Origin: Xestospongia bergquistia
Taxonomy: Eukaryota > Porifera > Demospongiae > Haplosclerida > Petrosiidae
NCBI GenBank assembly: GCA_963965975.1
Contig: OZ014417.1
Location: 6,816,821 to 6,880,820, forward strand
DNA: 64,000 nt
Reading direction: 5' to 3'
How positions within the stretch are numbered: the stretch's first letter is position 1; each line of letters starts with the position of its first letter. The translations under genes were made by a program, and so were the position numbers. Shown piece after piece: positions 1 through 14,072 of this stretch. The notes under the pieces are model-generated. The model was given only the letters and a program-made list of their open reading frames with translations, had not been told where the DNA came from and did no database searches.

Positions 1-49
1 GTATTATTTTTTGTACATATACATATTATCTTATTATTTATTTGTACAG

Positions 50-4165
<4,116 letters not shown>

Positions 4166-4844
4166 TTGTCTTCTCTCTTTTATTATTAATTTATTTACTA
4201 ATGGTCTCTTTTCTCTCTCTGTCTTTCTCTCTGTCAAAATGCATGCTAGTTTATAGTTAAGACACTATTCTTTCAATTTTGAACTAGGGACTTTACAGTC
4301 TTAAAAACACATGGCTATTGATTGTAGTAGTTTTGCAGATTTTAGTTTAGACCTCTCTAATTATTATTATTGTTATTGTTATTATTATTATTATTATTGT
4401 TATTATTATTGTGGCAAATAATCTGTATTTGTATTTATATTAGAATATGGTATAGGCATAGTTGAAGCAGCCAATTAAACACATTAATATACAGTGAAAG
4501 TGAAAGTGAAAGGATTCCCAATTGTTATTAGAAGAAACATTTGCTGCATACAATCTTACCTTTATTATTATCTTGTGTTCGTTGTCATTGTACTAACCAG
4601 CCATCCCATCTCTTTGCAGAACACATGTACCACCATTACATGCTACACAGCCAGGTTTAAGGAATAACTAATAGCCTGAAACTTTACCCATATTTTCATA
4701 GTTAAGTGTACGTTACAATGTCGTTGCTAGTGTTGAACTTTACACTCCGCCTTTAGCAGTCATAACATGGAAACTTCATTAAATAATGAAAACTAGGCGT
4801 GACTGTGGTTTGCTCCAAGTCAGTGGTAAAAGTAGTGTTTGAAT
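4166..4844. other. Intergenic: SERCA 3' region and upstream of the helical protein gene
   Basis: Contains pyrimidine-rich DNA after the SERCA stop, a TTA trinucleotide run near 4362-4412, and short GTGAAA repeats near 4495. No gene recognised. The last 60 bases before 4845 (with GGCGTGACTGTGG) are likely the promoter and 5' UTR of the next gene. Confidence 0.5.
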
Positions 4845-5924
4845 ATGGCCAAGTCACTCAAAAGCCAAACCAGTAAACTAAAATGTCTTTTATCCTCTGC
4901 TGTAGAGAGTATTAAATACACTACTGCAATTCACTTTCAAGGGTTCTGTGCATTAATTGAGTTTCCTGGTTTACCAGCTCATATGAAGAACGCTAAAGGC
5001 CATGCTGGTATTTGGACTAGAGAAATATGGAAAGAAATTCAGAAAGTGTCTGATGAAATCTTAGATTATGCTGATACGTTCATTAATGCTAGTAATAAAC
5101 TTGTGGAATTGGTTCCTTCTCTCATGAAAGGAGATGAAACAGCAAAAGAAGAGTTTCTCTATATGCTTAATGTTATTTTAATAAGAACTCTCAAAAATCT
5201 CAGGGTTGTGTTGGAGTCAGTTACAGACTCTTTTAGTAAATTTCAGGAGAGTTTTCTAGTAGATATTAATGATTTTAAGACAGCTGCTATTAAGGCTAAA
5301 ATGACATTTGAATCAAAACAGCCTCAACTGGCGAATCTCAATTGTGACTTAGATGAAACAAGAAAGTCAGTCAATAGTTTAGAAAGGGCCATATTGGAGG
5401 AATATAGTGGCATTTCTTATTTATATGGAATAGCATTTATGCTTCTAACAAATGACGACAAAAATTATTCAGCAGTACCTCTTGTAGTTACGGCAATATC
5501 AGTTTCTAATGCTTCTTGTGAAAAAAGTCATCTGGTATTTGAATATGCCCAAGAATTAAAAAAAGAGCATCAAGTTAAAAAAAAGCTCTATGCTGCCAAC
5601 AACAACATGTTAGCACTTCAATTTGTAATGATTCAAATTTTATCATTTTCAAATGCTGTTTGTGACGTTGTCACTCATGCTCGCTCCCTGCAAAATGGAT
5701 GGAAAGTCATACAAGATGAGTTAGAGGATCTTGCACAAGCTGTGACTGATGTAAGTCCTCTTAAATGTGCCGATGTTATTATGGAAAATATTAAAGCATC
5801 TATGCTTGAATGGGAAGAGATGAGAGCACAAATTCAGAAGATGCTACCTCCTGGTCATCAAATACATACAAAAAAGGCCAAAGATTTCAATGAGTTCATT
5901 CATGCTATTGAGAATGAATGCTAA
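4845..5924 (+). CDS. Intronless all-helical protein, possibly HBL/ClyA-like alpha-pore-forming fold
   Basis: A single-exon 359-residue ORF. ATG 4845 (MAKSLKS) is taken as start; an in-frame TTG six bases upstream is not a likely eukaryotic start. No signal peptide. The sequence is predicted almost wholly helical: an N-terminal helix, two long amphipathic helices (about 55-150) with an LxxFxxxLxxDxxxF-like stretch (SFSKFQESFLVDINDF), then a central apolar segment (about 192-225) followed by a charged coiled-coil (KKEHQVKKKL), and a C-terminal helix with GWKVIQDELEDLAQAV. Long helices around a short apolar hairpin with this W-x(3)-D-x-L pattern are typical of the bacterial HBL/NHE and ClyA-type alpha-helical toxins, so a distant member is suggested. 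This is judged by eye. It could equally be an unrelated cytosolic helical-bundle protein. No intron, unlike its SERCA neighbour. Confidence 0.6.
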   Translation: MAKSLKSQTSKLKCLLSSAVESIKYTTAIHFQGFCALIEFPGLPAHMKNAKGHAGIWTREIWKEIQKVSDEILDYADTFINASNKLVELVPSLMKGDETAKEEFLYMLNVILIRTLKNLRVVLESVTDSFSKFQESFLVDINDFKTAAIKAKMTFESKQPQLANLNCDLDETRKSVNSLERAILEEYSGISYLYGIAFMLLTNDDKNYSAVPLVVTAISVSNASCEKSHLVFEYAQELKKEHQVKKKLYAANNNMLALQFVMIQILSFSNAVCDVVTHARSLQNGWKVIQDELEDLAQAVTDVSPLKCADVIMENIKASMLEWEEMRAQIQKMLPPGHQIHTKKAKDFNEFIHAIENEC

Positions 5925-6276
5925 AACACTGAAGTGTGTGTGCATTTGTAGTTAATGTTAGATTTAAGCAGTATTGTTAATTGATGGGGACTCCATATAC
6001 TATTATCGTAAACCATTAGGCTCACTAACTTCAAATTATCCAATTCATATAGACAATTTTTTTTGTTTATTTAGTAATACTTTGCAAGGGTATTTATTAA
6101 CTAATAACATTTTTTTGATCATAACATTGACATATAGCTGATTTTTAAAAGAACTCTAGCATTTAGCTTTATACTGTATTTAGAAAAAGGTTTAACAACA
6201 AACAGTATGAAGCTAGTGGATGTGCAAGTAAACTACGAAAAAGCAATAAAATTATATACGAAATTACAAATAGCAT
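5925..6276. other. Intergenic, convergent 3' regions
   Basis: AT-rich spacer between the convergent helical-protein gene and the first sulfatase. AATAAA-like signals are present near 6243-6249. Nothing else recognised. Confidence 0.5.
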
Positions 6277-7763
6277 TTAAACATTGACCCATGGTTGCCA
6301 ATAACCACCATGAGCCAACAAGTACTTGCAAACTTGCTGATCTTTTGGTATGTCATCCTTGTTGTGATAGCCTTGATCTTGCATATGTCTTGGTTCCTTA
6401 GCATAGCTATTATATCGTTTAAGCATCTTATCAAGAAGGTCGGGTTGTTTCTTTGAAAGATCATGCCTTTCAGAAGGATCATTGACAATATCATACAGAC
6501 AGTATGGGTCACAGTCAGTGCTGTCTGTTCCATTGTGACAAGGATAGTCTAATGGTGTCCACATTAGACTGTCACAGTGAGTTTGTTGTGGTCCAACAAT
6601 AAGTTTATAGTTGCCTACTATTATAGCTCCTTGATGTGTGTGATATTTACTGTAGTCAAAGTCATATCCCAGTACAATCTCATCATGAGGTGTCTTCTCA
6701 TTTTCTCCTGTAATAATAGGCCACACATCCATACTATCTACAGGAAACTTGCCTGGACCAGAATCATCTGGATCAACACCAGCTAGCTTACAGAATGTAG
6801 TGTACCAATCAGCAATGTGTATAAACCTTGAGTAGACTTGCCTCTTCTTGACTCAGGTAAAAGACCACCATTAGCAAAGGTTGAAACTCGAACACCTCCT
6901 TCAAAGAAAGTGTGTTTAGAACCTTTTAACGGATAGTTACTACCTTTACAATCAGCACCACCATTATCAGAAGACACAATAAATATAGTGTTATCCCACA
7001 TTCCTTTCTTCTTTAGTAGATCAACAACATGTCCAGTCACATTATCAGCCACACTCACCATAGCCTGAAGAATACGTCGTGTAGCACAAGTAGATTCTAT
7101 TGCATACTTATCTAGCCACTCTTTAGGAGCTTCTGTTGGACTATGTACATTATGCAGTGGTAGATACAAAAACAAGGGTTTGGAAACATCGTGATTGTTA
7201 AATATTTCAGTTAAATCATCGCGATAAATATATGAATCATATGTTCCATTACGAGTATCGGGGGCTTTGTTTTTCCAAAAATCAACAGCACAACCTAAGG
7301 TTTCATTAAAGTGCCCTTCACCTGCTTGAAGAAATCCTGAAGATGTATCAAATCCCCTATTAACTGGAAGATAAGCCGGGTCGTACAAACCTTGATGCCA
7401 TTTACCAACCATGTGTGTTTTGTACCCAGCTGTCTTAAGTTTAGCTGGTAACATTGTCATGTTAATGTTAGTACCAACCATACCTGGAGGAGTAGGGTTC
7501 CACTGGTGTACATGATGAGGCCAACGTCCAGTTAGAAAAGATGCTCTAGAAGGTGAACAGTACTTGAAGACATAGTGTCGATCCAGGATAAGACCAGTCT
7601 CAGCTAGCATTTGAAAGTTGGGAGAGTAGATAGCTGGATTACGAAAACTGACATCAGCATATCCCCAGTCATCAACCAGAACAAAGACAATATGAGGTTT
7701 GGTTGGGGCACTGTTAACAATAGTCACCACAATAAGGATAAATAATATATAGTGAGTTGCCAT
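6277..7763 (-). pseudogene. Arylsulfatase B/I/J-like gene with one frameshift
   Basis: Full-length sulfatase on the minus strand. Start ATG at 7763 (MATHYILF...) gives a clean signal peptide; a GTG 13 codons upstream is not needed. The formylglycine motif CSPSRASFLTGR, metal-site VDDWGYAD, HMVGKWH and SSDNGG are intact. The frame shifts at about 6821-6827, where TATAAACC replaces the GAATAAAACC found in the paralogues, a one-base loss in an A run. The C-terminal 150 residues (MDVWPIITGENEK to the GGYWQPW end) stay open in the other frame with no extra stop. A single lesion in a homopolymer may be an assembly error or a very recent inactivation, so the gene may be functional in other alleles. 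Head-to-head with the next gene. Confidence 0.8.
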
Positions 7764-7898
7764 TCTTACGATCAGGGTGTGGCTGCTAGCGTTAACACCC
7801 ACTCACTCTGGTTATGAGAGCAAAATTAGAATTACAATTATATCAGTGGGTGTTAGTGAAAGGTTTTATAATTATTCGTGTCTTGTCATCGAACAATC
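7764..7898. promoter_or_regulatory. Short divergent promoter between two sulfatases
   Basis: Only 135 bp separate the start codons of the divergent pair. The decamer GTGGGTGTTA occurs once towards each gene: on the minus strand at 7793-7802 and on the plus strand at 7846-7855, at 29 and 43 bases from the respective ATG. This mirrored arrangement suggests a symmetric bidirectional promoter. No TATA box was identified with confidence. Confidence 0.5.
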
Positions 7899-9386
7899 AT
7901 GGCGTCAGTATTACCAACTGCATTAATTGCATCACTACTATTAGCTGTACAAGGTGTCCCAACCAAACCTCATATTGTCTTTGTTCTGGTTGATGACTGG
8001 GGATATGCTGATGTGAGTTTTCGTAATCCAGCTATCTACTCTCCCAACTTTCAAAAGCTAGCTCAGACTGGTCTTATCCTGGATCGACACTATGTTTTTA
8101 AATACTGTTCACCTTCTAGAGCATCTTTTCTAACTGGACGTTGGCCTCATCACACATATCAGTGGAATCCTCCACAATCAGGATTAGTTGGTGTCAACAT
8201 TAATATGACACTACTACCAGCAAAACTTAAAACAGCAGGTTACAAAACTCATATGGTTGGTAAATGGCATGAAGGTTTCTACAAGTCAGAATATCTACCT
8301 GTTAACAGAGGATTTGATACATCAAGTGGTTTTCTTGGAGGTGGTGAGGACCACATGAATCAAAAAGTTAGTTGTGCTATTGACTTTTGGAAAAACCTGT
8401 CTCCAGACTCACGTAATGGTACATATGATGCCTATACTTACAGGGATGATCTGACAGATATATTAAATCAACATGATCCAACACAACCATTCTTCCTTTA
8501 TCTACCATTACATAATGTACATACTCCATTTCAAGCTCCTGATGAGTGGTTAAATAAATATCCAGTGAATTCCACATGTAAGAATCGTCGTACATATCAA
8601 GCTATGGTGAGTGTAGCTGATAATGTGACTGGACATGTTGTTGATCTACTAAAGAAGAAAGGAATGTGGGATAACACCATATTTATAGTATCTGCTGATA
8701 ATGGTGGTGCACCTTGTGGTGGGAGTAACTATCCATTAAAAGGTTGTAAGGGAACTTTCTTTGAAGGTGGTGTTCGATCATTGGCCTTTGTTAATGGTGG
8801 TCTTTTACCTGAGTCAAGAAGAGGCAAGTCTACTCAAGGTTTTATTCACATTGCTGATTGGTACACTACATTCTGTAAGCTAGCTGGTGTTGATCCAGAT
8901 GATTCTGGTCCAGGCAAGTTTCCTGTAGACAGTATGGATGTGTGGCCTATTATAACAGGAGAAAATGAGAAGACACCTCATGATGAGATTGTACTGGGAT
9001 ATGACTTTGAAGACAGCCATCCTCATCAAGGAGCATTGATATTGGGTGACTATAAACTTGTTATTGGTCTGCAATACTATGAATATGGTTGTGACAGTTT
9101 GATGTGGTCTCCTCTTGATTATCCATGTACTGATGGACCAAAGGGTCCAGATTGTGATCCATATTGTTTGTATGATATAGTGAACGATCCTAATGAACAT
9201 CACGATCTTGCTAAAGAAAAATCTGATATTTTGCAAGAACTTCTTAATCGTTATAATAAATTTTCTAAGGAGCCTCGAGATATGCAAGATCAAGGTTACC
9301 ACTCTAACATTGAAATACCTAATGACAAAGATTCTTGTGATTATATGAAAGCACATGGGGGATATTGGTGCCCATGGAAAGAATAG
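7899..9386 (+). CDS. Arylsulfatase B/I/J-like secreted sulfatase
   Basis: Hydrolyses sulfate esters, by family probably on sulfated sugars, outside the cell or in lysosomes. 495 residues, one exon; ATG 7899 (MASVLPTALI) starts a signal peptide cleaved near VQG-VP. Active-site landmarks of type I sulfatases are all present: Asp pair in LVDDWGYAD (about 32-38), Cys70 in CSPSRASFLTGR for conversion to formylglycine, Lys in THMVGKWHEG, His in LPLHNVHTP, Asp-Asn in SADNGG and Lys in GCKGTFFEGGVR. The C-terminus ends GGYWCPWKE, the same place and pattern as the GVWGPW end of ARSB. Several NxT/S glycosylation sites (NMT, NGT, NST, NVT) are conserved throughout the cluster. The variable loop after RWPHH (NPPQSGLVG) equals that of the genes at 14073 and 19001. 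Exact substrate cannot be read from sequence. Confidence 0.92.
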   Translation: MASVLPTALIASLLLAVQGVPTKPHIVFVLVDDWGYADVSFRNPAIYSPNFQKLAQTGLILDRHYVFKYCSPSRASFLTGRWPHHTYQWNPPQSGLVGVNINMTLLPAKLKTAGYKTHMVGKWHEGFYKSEYLPVNRGFDTSSGFLGGGEDHMNQKVSCAIDFWKNLSPDSRNGTYDAYTYRDDLTDILNQHDPTQPFFLYLPLHNVHTPFQAPDEWLNKYPVNSTCKNRRTYQAMVSVADNVTGHVVDLLKKKGMWDNTIFIVSADNGGAPCGGSNYPLKGCKGTFFEGGVRSLAFVNGGLLPESRRGKSTQGFIHIADWYTTFCKLAGVDPDDSGPGKFPVDSMDVWPIITGENEKTPHDEIVLGYDFEDSHPHQGALILGDYKLVIGLQYYEYGCDSLMWSPLDYPCTDGPKGPDCDPYCLYDIVNDPNEHHDLAKEKSDILQELLNRYNKFSKEPRDMQDQGYHSNIEIPNDKDSCDYMKAHGGYWCPWKE

Positions 9387-9692
9387 CTTGTAATAGTCTC
9401 CATTCCTGATTTTTAGGATCATTATAATAATATCTAAGCTAAGATTTATGTCACTAAATTAAATCACGTGGAAAGGATTGTCATAATGTCATGAATAAGT
9501 AAATTTATTTTTGTTCAACTGTTTAACTTGTTTATGACCTTAAATATTGTTATCCAGACAGAGAAATAAACTTTATGATATACTGAATGATCCTAATGAA
9601 GATCATCTTGCTAGTGATGTCATTATTATATCATACCACAGTACTGATATACACGAGTCAGCATGTTTTTAAAAAATCAATGACATGAATAT

Positions 9693-9751
<59 letters not shown>

Positions 9752-9838
9752 TGAAGTATCTAAGTCTGTTGAAGAGTGCTCGATGTCGTTTAGACAGAGC
9801 GGGTTATATATATATATAGTGTATATATGTATATGTAT
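9387..9838. other. Intergenic with a sulfatase relic and TA microsatellite
   Basis: At 9571-9613 a plus-strand stretch reads LYDILNDPNEDHLA-like, matching the LYDIVNDPNEHHDLA segment of the neighbouring sulfatases: a tiny C-terminal relic. A (TA)n microsatellite fills about 9694-9751, with a second short run near 9807-9820. Confidence 0.6.
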
Positions 9839-11037
9839 TTAGGTATCAACATTCTTCCAAGGCCTCCAATATCCCCCATGTTTAGTCATGTATGAACATG
9901 CATATTGGTCATGTGGAAGATCATTATTGTGGTAGCCTTGATCTTGCATGTCTCTTGGTTCTTTTGAATATTTGTTATATCGATCTAACATCTGTTTTAA
10001 GATATCAGGTTGGGTATTAGTGAGGTCATGTCTCTCAGTTGGATCATTAACTATGTCATAGAGACAATATGGATCACAATCCTTACCTATAGGCCCATTC
10101 TTGCAAGGATAGTCCAGAGGTGACCACATTATGTTGTCATGGCCACCATTTTCATGGCCAACTATAAGTTTGTAATTCCCAGCAATGATTGCACCAACTT
10201 CTTTTCGTTTCTCAGTATGTGTGAAGTTGTATCCCAGTACAATCTCATCATGAGGTGTCTTCTCACTTTCTCCTGTTATAATAGGCCACACATCCATACC
10301 ATCAACAGGAAACTTGCCTGGACCAGAATCATCTGGATCAACACCAGCTAACTTACAGAATGTAGTGTACCAATCAGCAATGTGAATAAAACCTTAAGTA
10401 GACTTGCCTCTTCTTGAATCAGGTAAAAGACCACCATTAGCAAAGGCCACCACACGCACTCCTCCTTCAAAGAAAGTGTGCTTTGACCCTTTCAAGGGAT
10501 AATTACTTCCAACAGAATCAGCTCCACCATTATCAGCAGACACCACAAATATTGTGTTATCTCACATTCCTTTCTCTCTCAGAAGCTTAACAACTAGTCC
10601 AGTAACATTATCAGCTACACTAATCATAGCTTGAAGAGTACATCGTGTCTGGCATGTAGAATTGACTGGATATATGTCTATCCACTCATTAGGAGCTTGA
10701 ATTGGTTCGTGAACATTTTGAAGTGGTAAGTAAAGAAAGAAAGGGTCCTTTGGATTGTGGTTGCTGAAAATATCTTTTAAATCATCATGATAAATGTAAG
10801 GAGCATACGTTCCATTACGAGTATCAGGGGCATTGTTTTTCCAAAAATTTGTTGCGCATCCTTCAACCTCTGTAAAATGATCCTCCATTGCAAAGAAGAA
10901 TCTTGTTGATGTATCAAAGCCTCAGTTGATTGGTATGTAAGCTGGATCAAACATGCCTTCATGCCATTTACCTACCATATGAGTTTTATAACCTACTTTT
11001 TTCAGTTTAGCAGGTAACATTGTCATGTTAAGATTAA
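9839..11037 (-). pseudogene. Truncated arylsulfatase pseudogene
   Basis: Minus-strand copy lacking about the first 115 residues, including signal peptide and the formylglycine motif; homology starts abruptly at NLNMTMLPAKLKKVGYKTHM (upstream end near 11037). Three premature stops are visible against the paralogues: CGA/CGG to TGA in NRGFD (about 10921), TGG to TGA in GMWDN (about 10561) and CAA to TAA in STQGF (about 10394). The C-terminal 150 residues remain open and end GGYWRPWKNVDT. The upstream edge abuts a GTTAC-rich repetitive segment that may have replaced the 5' part. Confidence 0.92.
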
Positions 11038-12336
11038 CACACAGTAAAAAATGATGGATAGAAAGTACCCAAACTTTTGGGTCAAAACACCTGCAACTCA
11101 GGTAACCTATGTCGTTGGTTAAAATAACCCAATCAAAATTATATAGTTAAACCAACTGTCAAATGTATTGATGATTATAACTCACACCTATAGTTAAAGT
11201 AACATCTGACATAAGTAGTTGATGTAACAATTGCTGTTACTTTAACTTCGTGCACTGTGGTTACTGTAACACTTAGTAGGTTTGATTCTAACATATGTTG
11301 TGGTTATCATAACTAGCAAAATAGGTTGTTATAACTAATATTGTTAATATAAATCATTGGTGGTGACATGGTTTTGTTTGGTTTCATCATGTAATGTACT
11401 TTATTTTGATAGCCACACTGAAAAAAAGCATGTTGTCATTTTAACTATAGTTACATCGATATGATGTAAGCCCAATTCAAAGTTGCTACAAGACCAATAC
11501 TAGTGTAACTCAATAAGCATGAAGCGAACTAGTTACATCTACAACCACATTGCTTTTACACCCACTTTGCTATAGTAGTCAAATCATGGCTTCAATTGAA
11601 GCTATAAGCAGATACTATTTCAACTTAATTAACCTAGTTAGTTAGGTTGAAACAGTATCCACCTCTCCCTCATAATTTCAGTTATTGGATATAAACTACA
11701 AAGACTACTTTTGGCTTCTAGTTGGCTTTTCACATATTAAGTTACACCAGTTTTTGGCTTTATGGTAACTCAATATTGGGCTTACATCAACTTGATGAGA
11801 TTCTGGTAACAAAGACAATTAAGGGTTGAAATGACAATGTCATTTCTGTTTCTTCACACCAGTCATTAATATCTGATTTATTTGATTACAATGTTTATCA
11901 TGGTGATATTTATATAAACTAACAGATGGTTTGACTTATATTTATCTAAAACACTATGTTATGTAAACTAATATTGCTTTTTCTCCCTTTTACCAATTTG
12001 TTTAATAACTAGATTACATTGTTATTCTGGTGTTAAACTAGTTATAGTAACAGTAAGTCAACATGGTAGCTTCAACCAACTTAGTTACATTAACCCATTT
12101 TAGTTAAAGTTACCCAGGAGTGTCACTTCAATTACATGCAAGTTAATATAACCAATTTGTATTGCAAACACAACAGGACATGAGCCATTGCTAAAGATGC
12201 ATCACATGATTAGATTATTCATAATCATATCAATATGAATACAATCACACATTATATGATGATTATTTTTTAAGGCAATCAGCTTGTAGCAGTAAAGCAG
12301 ATAAAAGTATAACCAACTAAATATTTTGTTTGCTCT
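11038..12336. repeat. Gene-free segment rich in degenerate GTTAC/AGTTAAA motifs
   Basis: About 1.1 kb (11038-12180) repeats variations of GTTACTTTAACT, AGTTAAAGTAAC, GTTACTGTAAC and TAGTTACAT in both orientations, without a clean period. Two similar A-rich starts, CACACAGTAAAAAATGATGG (about 11038) and CACACTGAAAAAAAGCATG (about 11415), suggest two related units. No ORF of note. It begins exactly where pseudogene homology at 11037 ends. 12180-12336 is the 3' flank of the next sulfatase. Confidence 0.5.
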
Positions 12337-13809
12337 TCAGACATTATCTTTCCATGGCTGCCAGTACCCTCCATGAGCTATCATGTATTTGCAAGCATTT
12401 TTATCAGATGGAACTTCTGCATCAGAGTGATATCCCTGATCTTGCATTTCTCGTGGCTCTTTAGAGTACTTATTATAACGATCTAACATCTTTTGTAGTA
12501 TATCTGGTTTCTCTTTACTAAGTTCATGTTCTTCTCGAGGATCATTAACAATGTCATAGAGACAGTATGGATCACAGTTCTCTCCTTTTGGTCCATCACT
12601 ACAAGGATAATCTAATGGAGACCACATTAAATTGTCACATTTTTCACCTTGAGCTCCTACAATTAATTTATAATTACCAGATATGATAGCACCTTTTTCA
12701 GAATAGTTATAACCCAGTACAATCTCATCATGAAGTGTTGTTTCACTTTCTCCAGTTATAATAGGCCACACATCCATACTGTCTACAGGAAACTTGCCTG
12801 GACCAGTATCATCTGGATCGACACCAGCTAGCTTACAGAATGTAGTGTACCAATCAGCAATGTGAATGAAACCTTGAGTAGACTTGCCTTTAACATGTTC
12901 TGGTATATAACCTCCATTAGCAAAAGCTAGAGCTCGAACACCACCCTCAAAGAAAGTTCCCTTACTTCCTTTAAGAGGATGATTGCTACCTTCACAAGCT
13001 GCACCACCATTATCAGCAGATACCACAAGTATTGTGTTATCCCACATTCCTTTCTTCTTCAGAAGGTCAACAACATGTCCAGTTACATTATCAGCTACAC
13101 TCACCATAGCTTGAAGCATACGTCGTTTCTCACATGTAGAATTTACTGTATACTTATTCAACCATTCTTTTGGAGCTTCAAATGGACCATGAACATTGTG
13201 TAGTGGTAAATACAGAAAAAGTGGTGAGTCAACGTCATGATTTTTAAAAATTTCTGTCAGATCATCGCGATATATGTAGGAGTCGTATGTTCCATTGCGT
13301 AAGTCATTGGCATCATTTTTCCAAAAATCAACAGCACATTCTCTTTTTTCTGTGAAATGATCTTCTGCTCCACTCATAAAACCAGACGATGTGTCAAATC
13401 CTCTATTTATCGGTAAATATTTTGATTGATAAAACCCTTCATGCCATTTTCCTACCATATGAGTTTTATAACCTGCCTTCTTTAACTTAGCTGGTAACAT
13501 TGTCATATTGATATTAGCACCCACCATGCAATTAGGATGTATATTGTACTGGTGAGCATGGTGTGGCCAACGTCCAGTTAAGAAAGAAACACGTGTTGGT
13601 GAGCAGTACTTAAAGACATAGTGACGATCCAGGATGAGGCCAGTTTTGGCTAGCATTTGAAAGTTGGGTGTACTTATAGCTGGATTATGAAAACTCACAT
13701 CAGCATATCCCCAGTCATCAACCAGAACAAAGACAATGTTAGGTGTTGTTGGGGCACTGGTAACAGCAAAGAAGAAAGAAATAAACACACATATTCTAAG
13801 AGTAGCCAT
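12337..13809 (-). CDS. Arylsulfatase B/I/J-like sulfatase, divergent CSPTR variant
   Basis: 490 residues, single exon. ATG 13809 (MATLRICVFISFFFAVTSA) gives an ideal signal peptide; an upstream in-frame ATG at 13854 would put 15 polar residues in front and is less likely. This is the most divergent intact copy. Its formylglycine motif reads CSPTRVSFLTGR, Thr for the usual Ser at position +3 after Cys. The substrate loop after RWPHH is HQYNIHPNCMVG with an extra Cys, and the next variable stretch is SGAEDHFTEKREC. It uses GGYIPEHVKGKSTQ in place of GGLLPESRRGKSTQ. Other catalytic landmarks (VDDWGYAD, HMVGKWHEG, SADNGG, GSKGTFFEGG) are intact, so activity is plausible, though processing by the formylglycine enzyme with Thr is uncertain. 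Ends GGYWQPWKDNV. Confidence 0.9.
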   Translation of the reverse strand: MATLRICVFISFFFAVTSAPTTPNIVFVLVDDWGYADVSFHNPAISTPNFQMLAKTGLILDRHYVFKYCSPTRVSFLTGRWPHHAHQYNIHPNCMVGANINMTMLPAKLKKAGYKTHMVGKWHEGFYQSKYLPINRGFDTSSGFMSGAEDHFTEKRECAVDFWKNDANDLRNGTYDSYIYRDDLTEIFKNHDVDSPLFLYLPLHNVHGPFEAPKEWLNKYTVNSTCEKRRMLQAMVSVADNVTGHVVDLLKKKGMWDNTILVVSADNGGAACEGSNHPLKGSKGTFFEGGVRALAFANGGYIPEHVKGKSTQGFIHIADWYTTFCKLAGVDPDDTGPGKFPVDSMDVWPIITGESETTLHDEIVLGYNYSEKGAIISGNYKLIVGAQGEKCDNLMWSPLDYPCSDGPKGENCDPYCLYDIVNDPREEHELSKEKPDILQKMLDRYNKYSKEPREMQDQGYHSDAEVPSDKNACKYMIAHGGYWQPWKDNV

Positions 13810-14072
13810 AATTGGAGGTCTTTGAGTCACATGATTATTGATAACAATATTCATTACAATTATGAATGTTACAATCCTTGTACAATAAGCATGAAATTTA
13901 TTTAGTAGTTAAGAGATCAGTCCGATTAGCATACAAAACGCATTTTTTGTAAAAGTAAAGCGATAATGAAGTGTAAATGATAAATCATTTAAAAAGAATG
14001 CAGCATATAAAGTTAGCAAATAAATGAAGCTATAGATGCATTCATGGATGCATCATACATGTCACTACAAAA

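Noticed and set aside
7764..7802. GTG-initiated longer start for the 6277-7763 sulfatase (similarly 7878, 16819, 37494)
   Set aside because: A downstream ATG yields a clean signal peptide in each case; non-ATG extensions are not expected here.
8377..8595. Antisense ORFs recurring inside every sulfatase (also 14214-14411, 19787-20092, 34103-34300)
   Set aside because: They recur only because the paralogues are similar; no splice, start or domain evidence.
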